Positions 6,836-15,847 of a stretch of DNA of 64,000 nucleotides are shown here, piece by piece. Numbering within the stretch: the first letter of the stretch is position 1; each line of letters starts with the position of its first letter. The notes below the pieces were generated by a model. It was given only the letters and a program-made list of their open reading frames with translations. It made no database searches and was not told where the DNA came from. The stretch is from NCBI GenBank assembly GCA_036265385.1, contig DATAPD010000055.1:220732-284731 (forward strand), written 5' to 3'. Both the position numbers and the translations under genes were made by a program. The stretch comes from DATAPD01 sp036265385. GTDB taxonomy: Bacteria > Acidobacteriota > Terriglobia > Terriglobales > Acidobacteriaceae.

Positions 6836-8926
6836 TTACTGTTTCTCGCCTTCGTCTTTGGCGAGTTTGACTTTGGCAGCGTCGAGCTTCTTCTGCACGC
6901 GTGCAACGTCAGTCTGTTCGACTTCCGCAGCGACAGTGCGATTCCATTCGTTGAGCGCTCGCTCCCAGTGCGTGACGGCTTGTTTGAGACGCCCCGTTTT
7001 CTGGTAGAGATCGCCGAGATGATCTTGCACTGTCGGATCGCTCGACATGCGCTGCGAAGCTTTGACGAGATTCTCTTCCGCCTGCTCGTACTTGCCGAGC
7101 CGGAAATATGCCCAGCCAGCGGAGTCAAGATAAGCGCCGTTCGACGGGTCGAGCTCGAGAGCCTTCTTGATGAGCTGCAGAGCTTCATCGAGCTTGATGC
7201 CGCGATCGGCCAGCATGTAGCCGAGATAATTGAGCGTCATCGTGTTTTGCGGATCGCTGGCGAGAACCTTTCGGAATTCCGCTTCGGCGTCGTCATAACG
7301 CTTCTGGCGCTCGTAACTCGAGGCGCGAAGGAAGAGAACGTATTCCTTGTCGTCGGGCTTGGTGGAAAGATCTTCCGCCTTCTTGAGAGCTTCTTCGGCG
7401 TCGTTCCAGCGGCGCAGGCGAGTGTTCATCTGCGCGAGCGTGATGTAAACCTCGCGGTCTTCGTTGTTGCCCTTGAGCATGCCGCGAACTTCTTTGAGGG
7501 CTTTGTCCGGATCGCCCATATCGGCGAGTTGCGATGCGAGAACCATCTTGAGGCCGCGATCGTTCGGAAGTTTTTGAACCGCTTCCTTGGCGACAGCAGT
7601 AGCCTGCTGCCACTGCTTGGCTTCGCGATAGGTGTCGATGATCTGCTGGTATCCGCGGACGGCGTTCTCATCGCCGAGAGCAGTCATCTTGCGGAATGTT
7701 TCGATAGCGCCTGTGGTGTTTCCGGCATCGCGCTGGATGGTGCCCAGCCGCTCGAGGAAAACGGCACGATTACTTTTTTCTCCAGCGGTGTAGTTGCCTT
7801 CAGCTTTTTCAGTCTTCTTTAGAAGATCCTGGAGAACCTGCGCGGCTTCGTCGTAGTGTCCTTGAGCCTGATAAACGGCGGCGATGTTGTAAGGAACTTC
7901 GACGGAGTCCTGCACCATGCTCTGCGCTTTTTTCAGACTGTCGAGAGCTTCATCGAAACGTCCCGTCTTGCGATAGATCTCGGCGATGCGCAGGTAGGTT
8001 TGCGCGTCTTCGGGATTGGCGTCAGCAATGACTTTGTATTGTTCGAGAGCGGCTTCAGTTTGGCCATCGTTGAGCAGGTTTTGCGCGAGACCCCGGATCG
8101 CATCGAGATTGTCGCGGTCCAGTTCGATGGCGCGGCGATAGGCCGTGATCGCTTCCTTATATTTCTTTTGCTGCTCGTAGGTGTATCCGAGAGCAGAGTA
8201 GAGCTTCGCGGAGCGGGAAGCATCCGGGATGGAGCTGAGAACTTCAGTAGCACGAAGCGAGTCGCCCTCTTCGTTGTATAGATACGCGAGCGTGGTTACC
8301 GCTTCTTCGGAGTTGGGATCAAGCTTGACGGCAGTTTTGAATTCGGCTTCGGCCTTGGTGAGATCGTTGTTCAGACGGTACAGGCGTCCGAGAAGAAGAT
8401 GGTCGTCGACGCTGTCCGGCTCGATCTTGATGATCTGCTCGTATTGTTCGATCGCAAGCTTGAGAACACTTTGTGAACCGGATCCAGCCTGCATATCGCC
8501 GAGCGAGCGCAGATAGATGCGCCCGAGCAACTTGCGTGCTTCAAGGTTTCCGGGATCGCGCTTGATGATGTCCTGCGCTTCGAGAACAGCATCGCGGATT
8601 CGGCCGGTCTTCGCGTAAAGTTCGGCAAGTCCGGAAGTCAGGTACTCAGAAGTTGGGTCGGCATCGATAGCAGCGCGGTATTCCTCGATGGCTTTGTTCG
8701 CGAGGTCGCTGCGTCCGTAGACCGCGACCTGCTCCTCATACATATGAGCGAGCGTGTAGTGATAGTAAGCGGCGGCTTTGTCAGTCTTACGCGGTGCAGC
8801 AGTGTTCGCAGCGGGCGTTTTCGATTCCGGCTGCGTCGATTCGGGTTTAGACGTTGGAGCTTGCTGGGCGGACAGGGCGATGGCCGCCAAAACCAGCGTA
8901 GACAACAATGCACTGAACTTATTCAT
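6836..8926 (-). CDS. Exported TPR-repeat protein
   Basis: The 696-residue product has a signal peptide (hydrophobic residues 5-20, cleavage near SAQQ), an acidic Pro/Thr linker, and then about 16-18 tetratricopeptide repeats to residue 650, recognisable by recurring A..Y..A, LG.AY and G.YEEA patterns with PDS/DPN turns. TPR arrays are helical protein-binding scaffolds; exported ones usually organise envelope complexes or secretion. I chose the Met at 8926 over one nine codons upstream because it opens directly into the signal peptide and has AAAGG upstream. No catalytic domain is attached. Confidence 0.85.
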   Translation of the reverse strand: MNKFSALLSTLVLAAIALSAQQAPTSKPESTQPESKTPAANTAAPRKTDKAAAYYHYTLAHMYEEQVAVYGRSDLANKAIEEYRAAIDADPTSEYLTSGLAELYAKTGRIRDAVLEAQDIIKRDPGNLEARKLLGRIYLRSLGDMQAGSGSQSVLKLAIEQYEQIIKIEPDSVDDHLLLGRLYRLNNDLTKAEAEFKTAVKLDPNSEEAVTTLAYLYNEEGDSLRATEVLSSIPDASRSAKLYSALGYTYEQQKKYKEAITAYRRAIELDRDNLDAIRGLAQNLLNDGQTEAALEQYKVIADANPEDAQTYLRIAEIYRKTGRFDEALDSLKKAQSMVQDSVEVPYNIAAVYQAQGHYDEAAQVLQDLLKKTEKAEGNYTAGEKSNRAVFLERLGTIQRDAGNTTGAIETFRKMTALGDENAVRGYQQIIDTYREAKQWQQATAVAKEAVQKLPNDRGLKMVLASQLADMGDPDKALKEVRGMLKGNNEDREVYITLAQMNTRLRRWNDAEEALKKAEDLSTKPDDKEYVLFLRASSYERQKRYDDAEAEFRKVLASDPQNTMTLNYLGYMLADRGIKLDEALQLIKKALELDPSNGAYLDSAGWAYFRLGKYEQAEENLVKASQRMSSDPTVQDHLGDLYQKTGRLKQAVTHWERALNEWNRTVAAEVEQTDVARVQKKLDAAKVKLAKDEGEKQ

Positions 8927-9104
8927 GAAATACCTTTGGATTCCCAATGCCACAACGTTTGGATGCCGAACCGGGGCGCCGGGGTACTCTAATTGTACCT
9001 TTTGCCGCGCAGCCGCGAGCAGAATCTCGCAATGAAGAGTTGGAGTCGGAGGTACAGGGCCGGCGGTTTGTTGTGCCCGTGTTATGAACTCTTGAATGAA
9101 GGGC

Positions 9105-10409
9105 TTACGGGTGGGTGGCCGAGTCGGGGTGAGCGGGTTGGGAAATCGTCTTCAGTTGATCTATGAAGGCAGCTAAAGCCCGCCGGAAGCGGACTGAATT
9201 GGCGAATTCGAAATGAGTAGGATGCATGGGTTTGAGCATGGCCTCCAAGTGGTCCCAGTTGCCGGCACCGATCGGCATTAGCTTGAAATAGTAGGCGCGA
9301 CTTTCATTGCGAACATGGAGTACGCGTCGCGGTGCGTTGGAAGGAAAAAGGAATGCGTCTCCCACGACAGCAACAACATGGAGAGGGGCCGGCCCGGCAG
9401 ATTGACAAATAGGCCCATCGACCAACTCTTCCACCAATGACGCGAAGACGTCTCCCGTGTTTTTTTGGTTCGACAGAACTTTCGCGGCAATTTTAATGCG
9501 CTGAAGGTCCTTGACCTGTCGAGCCAACTTGTCCCAGTCCATCGTTGCGCCGTCGGTTCGCTCGACGAATGTTTCCTGGCGAAGCACGTCGATGGCGGTA
9601 AGACGAACACATCCATTTTGCAAAGCGACTTGGGAAATCACATTACCAATTTGAAGCAGCGTGTCGGCGTTCGCCTGATACAACCAGTCCGGAGCTTGAT
9701 GGTCCCGGAAATTGGAGGCATCGCTTAGGGAAAGATTCACCAGCACGTCGAGTTGAATTGGCTGGTTGTTCGAGACAGGAAGATTGAGTTTTCCCGCTCC
9801 GAATGCCGACGAGTCGAATACCACACGGTGAATACCAAAGCCGTGTGGCGAGCGAGGGGTGGTCGCCTGAGGCAGAAATTGAACGATGGGAAGATTGCGG
9901 TCCGTATCTGGCAGCGGATCATCTTTTACAGCGGGCACAGTCAAATTCGAATGCCAGACGTTGCCGCTGCGGTTTTTGGAGTCATAAGCGACCAGCGCAA
10001 CTTTGTACTTCCCGGGACGAGCATAAAAGGTCGCGATCGAGGAAAGTTCGTCTCCATATTCGGGTTTTATTTCAGCGTGGGTATACGCCTGTTCCGGGAG
10101 CCAGTCTTGATTCTCAGGAGCGATCTTTAGGATGAAGTGAAGGTCGTCCAGGGAGATGTTGCGCTTGCGAAGATCGCGCTGACGAAAATCCGCGCGCACC
10201 TGAACGGTATGACGCTGTTGGAAGGTGAGCCAAGGTTCGCGGAAACCGACTTTCCAAGGGAAGTCACTGCGATTAGGGCCGCGAAGCCATTCAGCGAGAG
10301 GGATGTCCGGAGGAACTCTGGTTTCGTTGCGGGCAAGTGCGAGTGAGAGAAAGAGCAAAAAACAGAACATCCCCCCAAGCCGCACAACGATGGAACCGGC
10401 ACAACCCAC
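9105..10409 (-). CDS. Exported VWFA-related acidobacterial protein
   Basis: The 434-residue product has a signal peptide (hydrophobic residues 8-26). An immunoglobulin-like N-terminal half (about 45-165) is followed by a region containing QLDVLVNLSLSD near 220 and LHVVAVVGDAFLFP near 345, which resembles the alternating strands of a von Willebrand A-type fold but lacks a complete MIDAS (DxSxS). Similar tandem exported proteins occur in Acidobacteria with no known function. The gene is in the same orientation as purH, about 120 bp downstream of it, and may share its transcript. Confidence 0.55.
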   Translation of the reverse strand: MGCAGSIVVRLGGMFCFLLFLSLALARNETRVPPDIPLAEWLRGPNRSDFPWKVGFREPWLTFQQRHTVQVRADFRQRDLRKRNISLDDLHFILKIAPENQDWLPEQAYTHAEIKPEYGDELSSIATFYARPGKYKVALVAYDSKNRSGNVWHSNLTVPAVKDDPLPDTDRNLPIVQFLPQATTPRSPHGFGIHRVVFDSSAFGAGKLNLPVSNNQPIQLDVLVNLSLSDASNFRDHQAPDWLYQANADTLLQIGNVISQVALQNGCVRLTAIDVLRQETFVERTDGATMDWDKLARQVKDLQRIKIAAKVLSNQKNTGDVFASLVEELVDGPICQSAGPAPLHVVAVVGDAFLFPSNAPRRVLHVRNESRAYYFKLMPIGAGNWDHLEAMLKPMHPTHFEFANSVRFRRALAAFIDQLKTISQPAHPDSATHP

Positions 10410-10527
10410 AGTGGAGTGATTTTAGCGCAAGGATGAGGCGCAGGTTTCGGGATTGTCTCCCAGGTTAGCGCCAAACGACGGCGCGAACCTGGGGCACCAT
10501 TCTGATTGAACGGGAGCGCGAGGAATT

Positions 10528-12084
10528 TCAGTGGCGGAAGTGGCGGACACCAGTGAAGATCATGGCCAGGCCGAGACGGTCGGCAGCCTCGATGACCTCC
10601 TGGTCGCGAACGGAGCCTCCGGGTTGAATGATCGCAGTTGCGCCGGCCCGGGCAATTTCTTCCACGCCATCCGGGAAGGGAAAGAACGCATCGGAAGCGG
10701 CCACGGTGCCTTTCAATGGGAGCTGTGCTTTCATGGCTCCGATTTTGGCGGAATCCACGCGGCTCATTTGACCGGCACCTACGCCCACGCTCTGTCCATC
10801 GCGCGCGTAAAGAATCGCGTTCGACTTCACATGTTTGCAAACTTTCCATGCAAACAGGAGCGCACGTTTTTCTTCGGGAGTTGGCTGGCGTTTAGTGACG
10901 ACTTTCAGGTCGGAATCGGAGAGGCGATGGAGATCGGCATCCTGCACGAGCATGCCGCCGGAAACGTTTTTAAGAGTCCACTTCTGCGTGCCGGCGGGAA
11001 CTTCGACGAGACGCAAGTTCTTCTTGGGAGTCAAGACGGCCCGCGCGCCTTCATCGAATCCGGGGGCCGCGATGACTTCGAGAAACAGCTTGGACATCTC
11101 TTCGGCAGCACCGGCATCCAGGGGCCGGTTCACACCGATTACGCCGCCGAAAGCGGAGACGGGATCGCATTCGAGAGCCTTCTTGTAAGCCTCAACCAGA
11201 GTCGCCCCAGTGGCAGACCCGCAAGGATTGGTGTGCTTGATGATGCCGACAAACGGCTCATCGAATTCCTGTGCGAGGTCCCATGCTGCCTGTAGGTCGA
11301 TGATGTTGTTGTAGGAAAGCTCCTTGCCCTGCAGCTGATGAGCGTTGGCCACGCCCGAGCCGGAGCCATCGGAATACATCGCGGCTTTCTGGTGAGGATT
11401 CTCGCCATAGCGAAGGTCCATCACTTTGCGAAACCCGAGGCGGAGTGTGTCCGGAAAACCTTGTTCTGACGAGAGTGAAAAGCTTCCGTTCAAATTGACG
11501 CGCTCGAGCGTGGAAGCGATCGCAGAATCGTAGGCCGCGGTTGTCGCGAAAGCCTTTTGCGCAAGACGCCACTTGGTGTGTCGGGAGAGTTCGCCATTGG
11601 ATTTCTTCAACTCGTCGGCAATAGCGACGTAGTCGGAGGGAGACGTGACCACAGCGACGTCTTGAAAATTTTTGGCGGCGGAACGGATCATCGACGGGCC
11701 ACCAATATCAATATTTTCGATGAGTTCTTCGAAGTGGACACCGGATTTGGCGGCAGTCTTTTCGAAGGCGTAAAGGTTGACGACCACCATGTCTATGGGC
11801 TGGATACCATGTTCGGCAACGGCTGCGCGATGAGAGGCTTCCGAGCGGCGGTGAAGAATTCCGCCGTGGACCTTTGGATGGAGAGTCTTGACGCGACCGT
11901 CGAGCATTTCGGGGAACCCGGTGAGCTCAGAGATATCTTTGACGGCGATGCCGGAATCGCGAAGCAATTTGGCAGTTCCGCCAGTGGAGATGAGCTCGAC
12001 GTTCATCGCTGCGAGTTGGCGAGCGAATTCGATGAGACCGGATTTGTCGGTGACACTGAGGAGAGCGCGCTGGATACGGGACAT
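10528..12084 (-). CDS. purH: Bifunctional AICAR transformylase / IMP cyclohydrolase
   Basis: PurH carries out the last two steps of de novo IMP synthesis in the cytoplasm: formyl transfer to AICAR and ring closure. The 518-residue length is normal. The N-terminal MGS-like cyclohydrolase domain shows ALLSVTDKSGL and ISTGGTAKLL in the first 45 residues and GRVKTLHPKVHGG near 65. The C-terminal transformylase domain has the catalytic KHTNPCG motif near residue 270 and a closing QPGGSVRDQEVI...FTGVRHFRH. A TAAAAT box lies about 20 nt upstream of the ATG. Confidence 0.97.
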   Translation of the reverse strand: MSRIQRALLSVTDKSGLIEFARQLAAMNVELISTGGTAKLLRDSGIAVKDISELTGFPEMLDGRVKTLHPKVHGGILHRRSEASHRAAVAEHGIQPIDMVVVNLYAFEKTAAKSGVHFEELIENIDIGGPSMIRSAAKNFQDVAVVTSPSDYVAIADELKKSNGELSRHTKWRLAQKAFATTAAYDSAIASTLERVNLNGSFSLSSEQGFPDTLRLGFRKVMDLRYGENPHQKAAMYSDGSGSGVANAHQLQGKELSYNNIIDLQAAWDLAQEFDEPFVGIIKHTNPCGSATGATLVEAYKKALECDPVSAFGGVIGVNRPLDAGAAEEMSKLFLEVIAAPGFDEGARAVLTPKKNLRLVEVPAGTQKWTLKNVSGGMLVQDADLHRLSDSDLKVVTKRQPTPEEKRALLFAWKVCKHVKSNAILYARDGQSVGVGAGQMSRVDSAKIGAMKAQLPLKGTVAASDAFFPFPDGVEEIARAGATAIIQPGGSVRDQEVIEAADRLGLAMIFTGVRHFRH

Positions 12085-12242
12085 GAGGGCCTCGAGGGTA
12101 GCGGGAAATTTTAGCAGGGGTGAGGAGGGGTTAGCACTTGGTGGTTAGCGGGGATGCTTAGATGGCTGGGGTCTCATCGCGAGGATTGTGAGTGTTATCG
12201 CCTGTTAACGACAGTTGTCCGAACACCGCGCAGAACCTCGGG

Positions 12243-12248
12243 TACAAT
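12243..12248 (+). promoter_or_regulatory. Putative -10 box, short-leader type
   Basis: TACAAT lies 8 nt before the ATG at 12257, and no Shine-Dalgarno sequence fits between. Confidence 0.4.
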
Positions 12249-12256
12249 TCTTGCGA

Positions 12257-12745
12257 ATGGGCAGCTACGCGCTGGAAACTGGCCAATATATTTACCGCCT
12301 TACTTGCGAATGCTGCTTAACCCAAAAGGACCGTGTCTGGGGCTTCGTGTCTAAGGAGGGTGATTCACATGCCGTTTACTACGCCTTGCTTAACTTAGAA
12401 GAAAGATGTCCTCGCGTTGGGCTGACTCTCAGTGTTGGGCCTTGGTGGGAAGGCACGGAACCGTCGCAGCGTGTGTGGCTGCATGTGGATGTTTGCACCG
12501 GAGAGCGTGGAATTGAGATGGGGATTCGCGATCCGAAAGAATCCAACTTCTACCCGTGGGAAAAGGGCGGAACACCGCTAAACCGCGAAGAAGCGTTGGC
12601 CAGCAGCGCCATCGAAGAGATTTGGGCGGTCGCTGATTTTATTGTCGCTACGGATGTGGCCGTTTCCTCATATCTGTCAGGCAAAGGGGTGGATGAGAAA
12701 GGCCGCGAGCCACGAAAGGCTGATCAGGCCAGCCATAGCTGTTGA
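12257..12745 (+). CDS. Hypothetical cytoplasmic protein with CxxC-like cluster
   Basis: The 162-residue product has no signal peptide. Cysteines cluster near residues 17-20 (CECC) and a further two lie at about 50 and 82. Tryptophans recur through the middle (VWGF, PWWEG, VWLHV, YPWEKGG). I do not recognise the family. An in-frame ATG 14 codons upstream exists, but TACAAT falls between the two, so the downstream ATG at 12257 is preferred. The gene runs towards two minus-strand membrane-protein genes, and one of three copies of a 22-bp repeat lies at its end. Confidence 0.6.
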   Translation: MGSYALETGQYIYRLTCECCLTQKDRVWGFVSKEGDSHAVYYALLNLEERCPRVGLTLSVGPWWEGTEPSQRVWLHVDVCTGERGIEMGIRDPKESNFYPWEKGGTPLNREEALASSAIEEIWAVADFIVATDVAVSSYLSGKGVDEKGREPRKADQASHSC

Positions 12746-12763
12746 TAAATCGCCATTTCAATC
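12744..12763. repeat. 22-bp intergenic repeat, copy 1
   Basis: GATAAATCGCCATTTCAATC overlaps the stop codon of the following minus-strand membrane protein. Related copies are at 13266-13287 and 13842-13864. Confidence 0.5.
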
Positions 12764-13228
12764 GTTGGCAGTTGTACCCAGATGCTTGCCACGCAGATAG
12801 GCTCCGGCGAAAAGGCAGGTCGCAAACACTACCGGAGCCGTGATGACGAACAGTGCAAAGATGCTGAGGTTGTCGTACTCTGGTAGATAGTCTGGTGACC
12901 GTAGTAAGTGGTAAATCCATTTGTAGACTGCGAAGCCCACTCCCACCGTTATCGGATTGGCTATCCATACCGCTCCGCGAAACAGGTTTGCTTTGATCTT
13001 GGTTCCGACAGCGGCTCCGAAAATGAGGAAACCAACGCCGACCGATACAGCTTGTACGAACAGCGCCTGAAGATAGGCCGGAGGGGACGTGAAGTCCTCG
13101 CGGAATCCCGCAGGCACTCCGAACAAGACACGAACAACTGGCCCTCCCACCAGAGTCGCAAAAAGCAAGGCAGAGAGAGTCACGATCACCGCAATCCCTG
13201 GAAACAACACCCTCTGAGTCACGGTCAT
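12758..13228 (-). CDS. Predicted membrane protein (156 aa)
   Basis: Four hydrophobic segments are visible, at about residues 8-30, 50-75, 85-105 and 118-145. A short charged loop (residues 30-50, FREDF) separates the first two, and the tail is basic. No channel, transporter or enzyme signature is seen. It is followed by another small membrane protein in the same orientation, and both genes are flanked by copies of the same 22-bp repeat. Function is unknown. Confidence 0.65.
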   Translation of the reverse strand: MTVTQRVLFPGIAVIVTLSALLFATLVGGPVVRVLFGVPAGFREDFTSPPAYLQALFVQAVSVGVGFLIFGAAVGTKIKANLFRGAVWIANPITVGVGFAVYKWIYHLLRSPDYLPEYDNLSIFALFVITAPVVFATCLFAGAYLRGKHLGTTAND

Positions 13229-13265
13229 TCTGGCAGATTAGACACCGAGCGGCGGGTCAATTGGT

Positions 13266-13287
13266 GATAAATCGCCATTACACTCAC
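13266..13287. repeat. 22-bp intergenic repeat, copy 2
   Basis: GATAAATCGCCATTACACTCAC lies between the two minus-strand membrane-protein genes. It matches copy 3 at about 18 of 22 positions and copy 1 at its first 15 positions. Confidence 0.5.
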
Positions 13288-13361
13288 TGCCTTGTCCAAA
13301 ACCACCTCCGTAGGGTCAATGAGTGATAACACCGACTAACATCAAGTCTCGTGGTTTACTT

Positions 13362-13751
13362 TTAAAAGCGCAAAAGTGTAAAGCGCGACGAAACGGGTTG
13401 CTTCCCTGGCTTCCAAGTAACCAAGCCAAAAACGAAGCCAGCGACGAGCCAGATAATGGCACCCGACAAAACCCTCCCGGTCGAAATACTGCGGGATTGA
13501 TCGCCCCAATACTTCCAACTTACGAATTCTGCAAGAGTAGTCGCAATGAACATTCCACAACCGAAATACGCGATTCCGTTTATTGCGACATACTGACGGT
13601 AGTTCGGCAAATTCGGCTCTTGTTTCAGTTCCACAAAAGGAGGGCTGGAGTGGAACGGGATTCCCAACTGTCGCACGACCAGAGCTACCACTAGCCACCA
13701 AACGTAAATCGCTGCGAAAGCCGCAAGAATTTGGGTAATCAGTGGAAACAT
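13362..13751 (-). CDS. Predicted membrane protein (129 aa)
   Basis: Three hydrophobic segments are visible, at about residues 5-28, 55-75 and 92-112. The loop after the first is proline-rich and carries FVELKQEPNLPNYRQY, and the C-terminus is basic. No family is recognised. Its arrangement next to the other membrane protein, with a shared flanking repeat, suggests the two arose or moved together, although their sequences are not obviously alike. Confidence 0.6.
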   Translation of the reverse strand: MFPLITQILAAFAAIYVWWLVVALVVRQLGIPFHSSPPFVELKQEPNLPNYRQYVAINGIAYFGCGMFIATTLAEFVSWKYWGDQSRSISTGRVLSGAIIWLVAGFVFGLVTWKPGKQPVSSRFTLLRF

Positions 13752-13841
13752 GGCGGGGACAATATTAGCTCACCCTACCTACAGAATGTTGCCATTCTTG
13801 TTGGGAATTTCCATACGAATACAGTCAGACTGACAAGTTGG

Positions 13842-13864
13842 AATAACATCGCCATCACACTCAC
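13842..13864. repeat. 22-bp intergenic repeat, copy 3
   Basis: AATAACATCGCCATCACACT followed by CAC matches copy 2 closely. It lies between the second membrane-protein gene and the end of the next minus-strand gene. Confidence 0.45.
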
Positions 13865-13889
13865 AACCCGAATTCAGAGTGTAATCGGT

Positions 13890-14498
13890 CTAACTTTTCG
13901 CTTTGGCCTTCAGTTTCACTTGGCCGTTGGTGAGTTCGATGGAGTAGGTAACCGCGTCGCAACTGTGCTGTTTGCGGAGCTCGACGGTTTTCTTCTGAAG
14001 GAATTGAGAGAAGGAATCGAGGTTGCCGGAAACGGATTCGCCACTTTTCTTCTTCGCTTCGACGAGAGCCTTGTAAAGCTGTTCGACCTTTTCGCGCTCG
14101 GCGGTGGCATCGGAACATTGGACCGAAAAAGCACCGGATTCGTGGACCACGGGTTTCTTGACCCCGTAGACCTGATGTTCGGGGACGTGTTCCTGGACAC
14201 GGACACCCTGCACGGAGAGGATGGCGTCCTGAGGGCGGCGGTATCCTTCTTCGCGGATGCGGCTTTTCTTCCGCCAAAGATCGCTGTAAACGGCGTAGCG
14301 CTGCGCGATTTCGTTGTAACGGTAACGCTGGGAGAAGCTGAGCTTGGCGCCATCGCTGAACTTGCGCAGCATGGCGAGCACTTTCCACTCAATGTCCGCA
14401 GGCGGCTTTTTCGACGGGTTGCTGAAAAAGATCTCGTATTCGATCTTGAGACGACGAAGCTGAGAATCGAGGACGTTCAATTCCTCGTCGATGGTCAC
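13890..14498 (-). CDS. MXAN_5187-like hypothetical protein
   Basis: The 202-residue product begins with a helical region in which LRRLKIEYEIFFSN, KPP, then SFSQRYRYNEIAQRY and a LWRKKSR segment follow each other. This pattern matches the conserved C-terminal domain described for Myxococcus MXAN_5187-type proteins, which often follows type III/IV regulatory domains; here it stands alone. The C-terminal 70 residues are coiled-coil-like and Lys-rich (EKVEQLYKALVEAKKKSGE). No signal peptide is present. The biochemical role is unknown. Confidence 0.55.
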   Translation of the reverse strand: MTIDEELNVLDSQLRRLKIEYEIFFSNPSKKPPADIEWKVLAMLRKFSDGAKLSFSQRYRYNEIAQRYAVYSDLWRKKSRIREEGYRRPQDAILSVQGVRVQEHVPEHQVYGVKKPVVHESGAFSVQCSDATAEREKVEQLYKALVEAKKKSGESVSGNLDSFSQFLQKKTVELRKQHSCDAVTYSIELTNGQVKLKAKAKS

Positions 14499-14588
14499 GG
14501 GACGGGCCTCTCCAGTCCGCAGCTTAACGTCGGGGTTGCTATGTGACGAGATGTCCGTCGGACAAGGGGTGAGGTGGCCAAAAGTACT

Positions 14589-14637
14589 CAGGAGGCAGGC
14601 TCCAGGCTCCAGCTTTCGGGCTTCGGCTGCCGGCGAC
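14589..14637. repeat. Degenerate heptamer array (7 units)
   Basis: CAGGAGG, CAGGCTC, CAGGCTC, CAGCTTT, CGGGCTT, CGGCTGC, CGGCGAC follow with an exact 7-bp period in the gap between two minus-strand genes. Confidence 0.6.
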
Positions 14638-14658
14638 TAGTCCAACAATCTGTGTAGT

Positions 14659-14695
14659 TCTCACCTCTGGCAAAGAACGCGAGGAGCGGGGCACC
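14659..14695. repeat. Dispersed palindromic element, copy 2
   Basis: TCTCACC...GGCAAAG...GCGAGGAG...GGGGCACCC aligns position by position with the element at 3768-3805, including the central CAAA and the GAGGAG...GGGG...CCC right half. The left arm has lost most of its complementarity. Confidence 0.4.
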
Positions 14696-14707
14696 CCGCT
14701 GCACGGT

Positions 14708-15715
14708 TCAGCGAGGGATGCGAACGATCAAGCCTTTCGGGCCGACGGCGTAGGCGGTTCCATCGGGAGGGAGGCTCACGGCATTGAGATTCGCGTTCCA
14801 AAAGTGAAGTAAACGAGTTGAGGTCGGCGAGTCGGCCGTAACAAGAGCCGCGCCGGCAGTGCCGACCAGCAGCAGACCGCCCGGGCGATAGGCTGCCGCG
14901 GAGTAATACGCCTGAGGCGCCAGGGACGAAAGCGTCCAGGTCTCTCCGCCGTCTTCGGTAAAAGCCAGATTGTGGCCGCTCTGTTTCGGCTTCTGATAGT
15001 CGCCGCCCGCGATAACGCCGTGCTTCGCGTCGCGAAAGGCAATCGAGAAGATCCCGGTGGAATCGAGACCGTGAGTGAGTGCCGTGTCCGAAACCTGCCA
15101 GCTTTCACCGCGATCCGTGGAGCGATAGACGCGGGCGATCTTGCCTCCGGTGGCGAACCAGACATTCGATTGTCCTTGGACCGCGATGCAAGAACCGCTG
15201 GCGGCGAAAGCGCCTTCCCCCTCGAGAGATGTGGGCAGTTTGTTGGTCGGAAGCTGGTGCCAGTGTTCGCCGTCGTCGGTGGAAAATAGCTGAAATTCGC
15301 CGTCGATGGAATCGCCGAGCGCGATGCCGTGAGTTTCATCCCAGAAGGCCATGCAGTCGTAGAAGCCGCGAGGATCTTCGTTTTTGAGTTGCAGAGTCCA
15401 GTGGGAACCGCCGTCGTTGGTTTTGTAAATGCGGGAGACGGCGCCAGGTCCGGCGGAGAGTAGATACGCGACGTTCTCGTTGAAGGCTTCAACGTCGCGG
15501 AAGTCGAGCTGCTCCGCGCCGGGAACGCGGGAGACAGTCCAGGTTTGTCCGGCGTCGGTGGTGCGGAGGTAAGTGCCTCCGGTGCCGCTGGCCCAAACGA
15601 CTGTGTTGGAGGGTGCGCTTACTCCGCGAAGGTTCGCAGTCGTGTGGGTGCCCAAGGGCGTGAGGTTTTGAGCGCCGGCGATGATGGCCAGCAAGAGAAC
15701 GACTGCGACACGCAT
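14708..15715 (-). CDS. Exported YCF48/BNR-repeat beta-propeller protein
   Basis: The 335-residue product has a signal peptide (residues 1-15) and repeated BNR/Asp-box motifs: TTDAGQTW near 52, TNDGGSHW near 100, STDDGEHW near 150, STDRGESW near 205 and TEDGGETW near 255. Each is part of one blade of a propeller like that of YCF48 or sortilin. In cyanobacteria YCF48 helps photosystem II assembly, but in heterotrophs homologues are of unknown use, so only the fold is assigned. Spacing between boxes is regular at about 50 residues. Confidence 0.85.
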   Translation of the reverse strand: MRVAVVLLLAIIAGAQNLTPLGTHTTANLRGVSAPSNTVVWASGTGGTYLRTTDAGQTWTVSRVPGAEQLDFRDVEAFNENVAYLLSAGPGAVSRIYKTNDGGSHWTLQLKNEDPRGFYDCMAFWDETHGIALGDSIDGEFQLFSTDDGEHWHQLPTNKLPTSLEGEGAFAASGSCIAVQGQSNVWFATGGKIARVYRSTDRGESWQVSDTALTHGLDSTGIFSIAFRDAKHGVIAGGDYQKPKQSGHNLAFTEDGGETWTLSSLAPQAYYSAAAYRPGGLLLVGTAGAALVTADSPTSTRLLHFWNANLNAVSLPPDGTAYAVGPKGLIVRIPR

Positions 15716-15738
15716 GAGATGAGTTTAGCGTAGGGGGA

Positions 15739-15761
15739 GAGGCAGCCGACGGGGCTGCCTC
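15739..15761. terminator. Perfect 9-bp hairpin between two minus-strand genes
   Basis: GAGGCAGCC and GGCTGCCTC pair around a GACGG loop. It lies downstream of the M13 peptidase gene and before the YCF48-like gene. No T-tract follows on either strand, so termination is uncertain. Confidence 0.4.
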
Positions 15762-15847
15762 ACGAGAGTTGAGAACGTGTCTCCAGCAAGGGAACGATGG
15801 GGGTAGACGGGCGGGGACGCCCGACCTCCATCATCTAATCGAAGACT

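Noticed and set aside
6968..7822. A 284-codon plus-strand frame inside the TPR gene.
   Set aside because: It is antisense to a well-supported repeat protein; the frame is open because TPR codons are repetitive.
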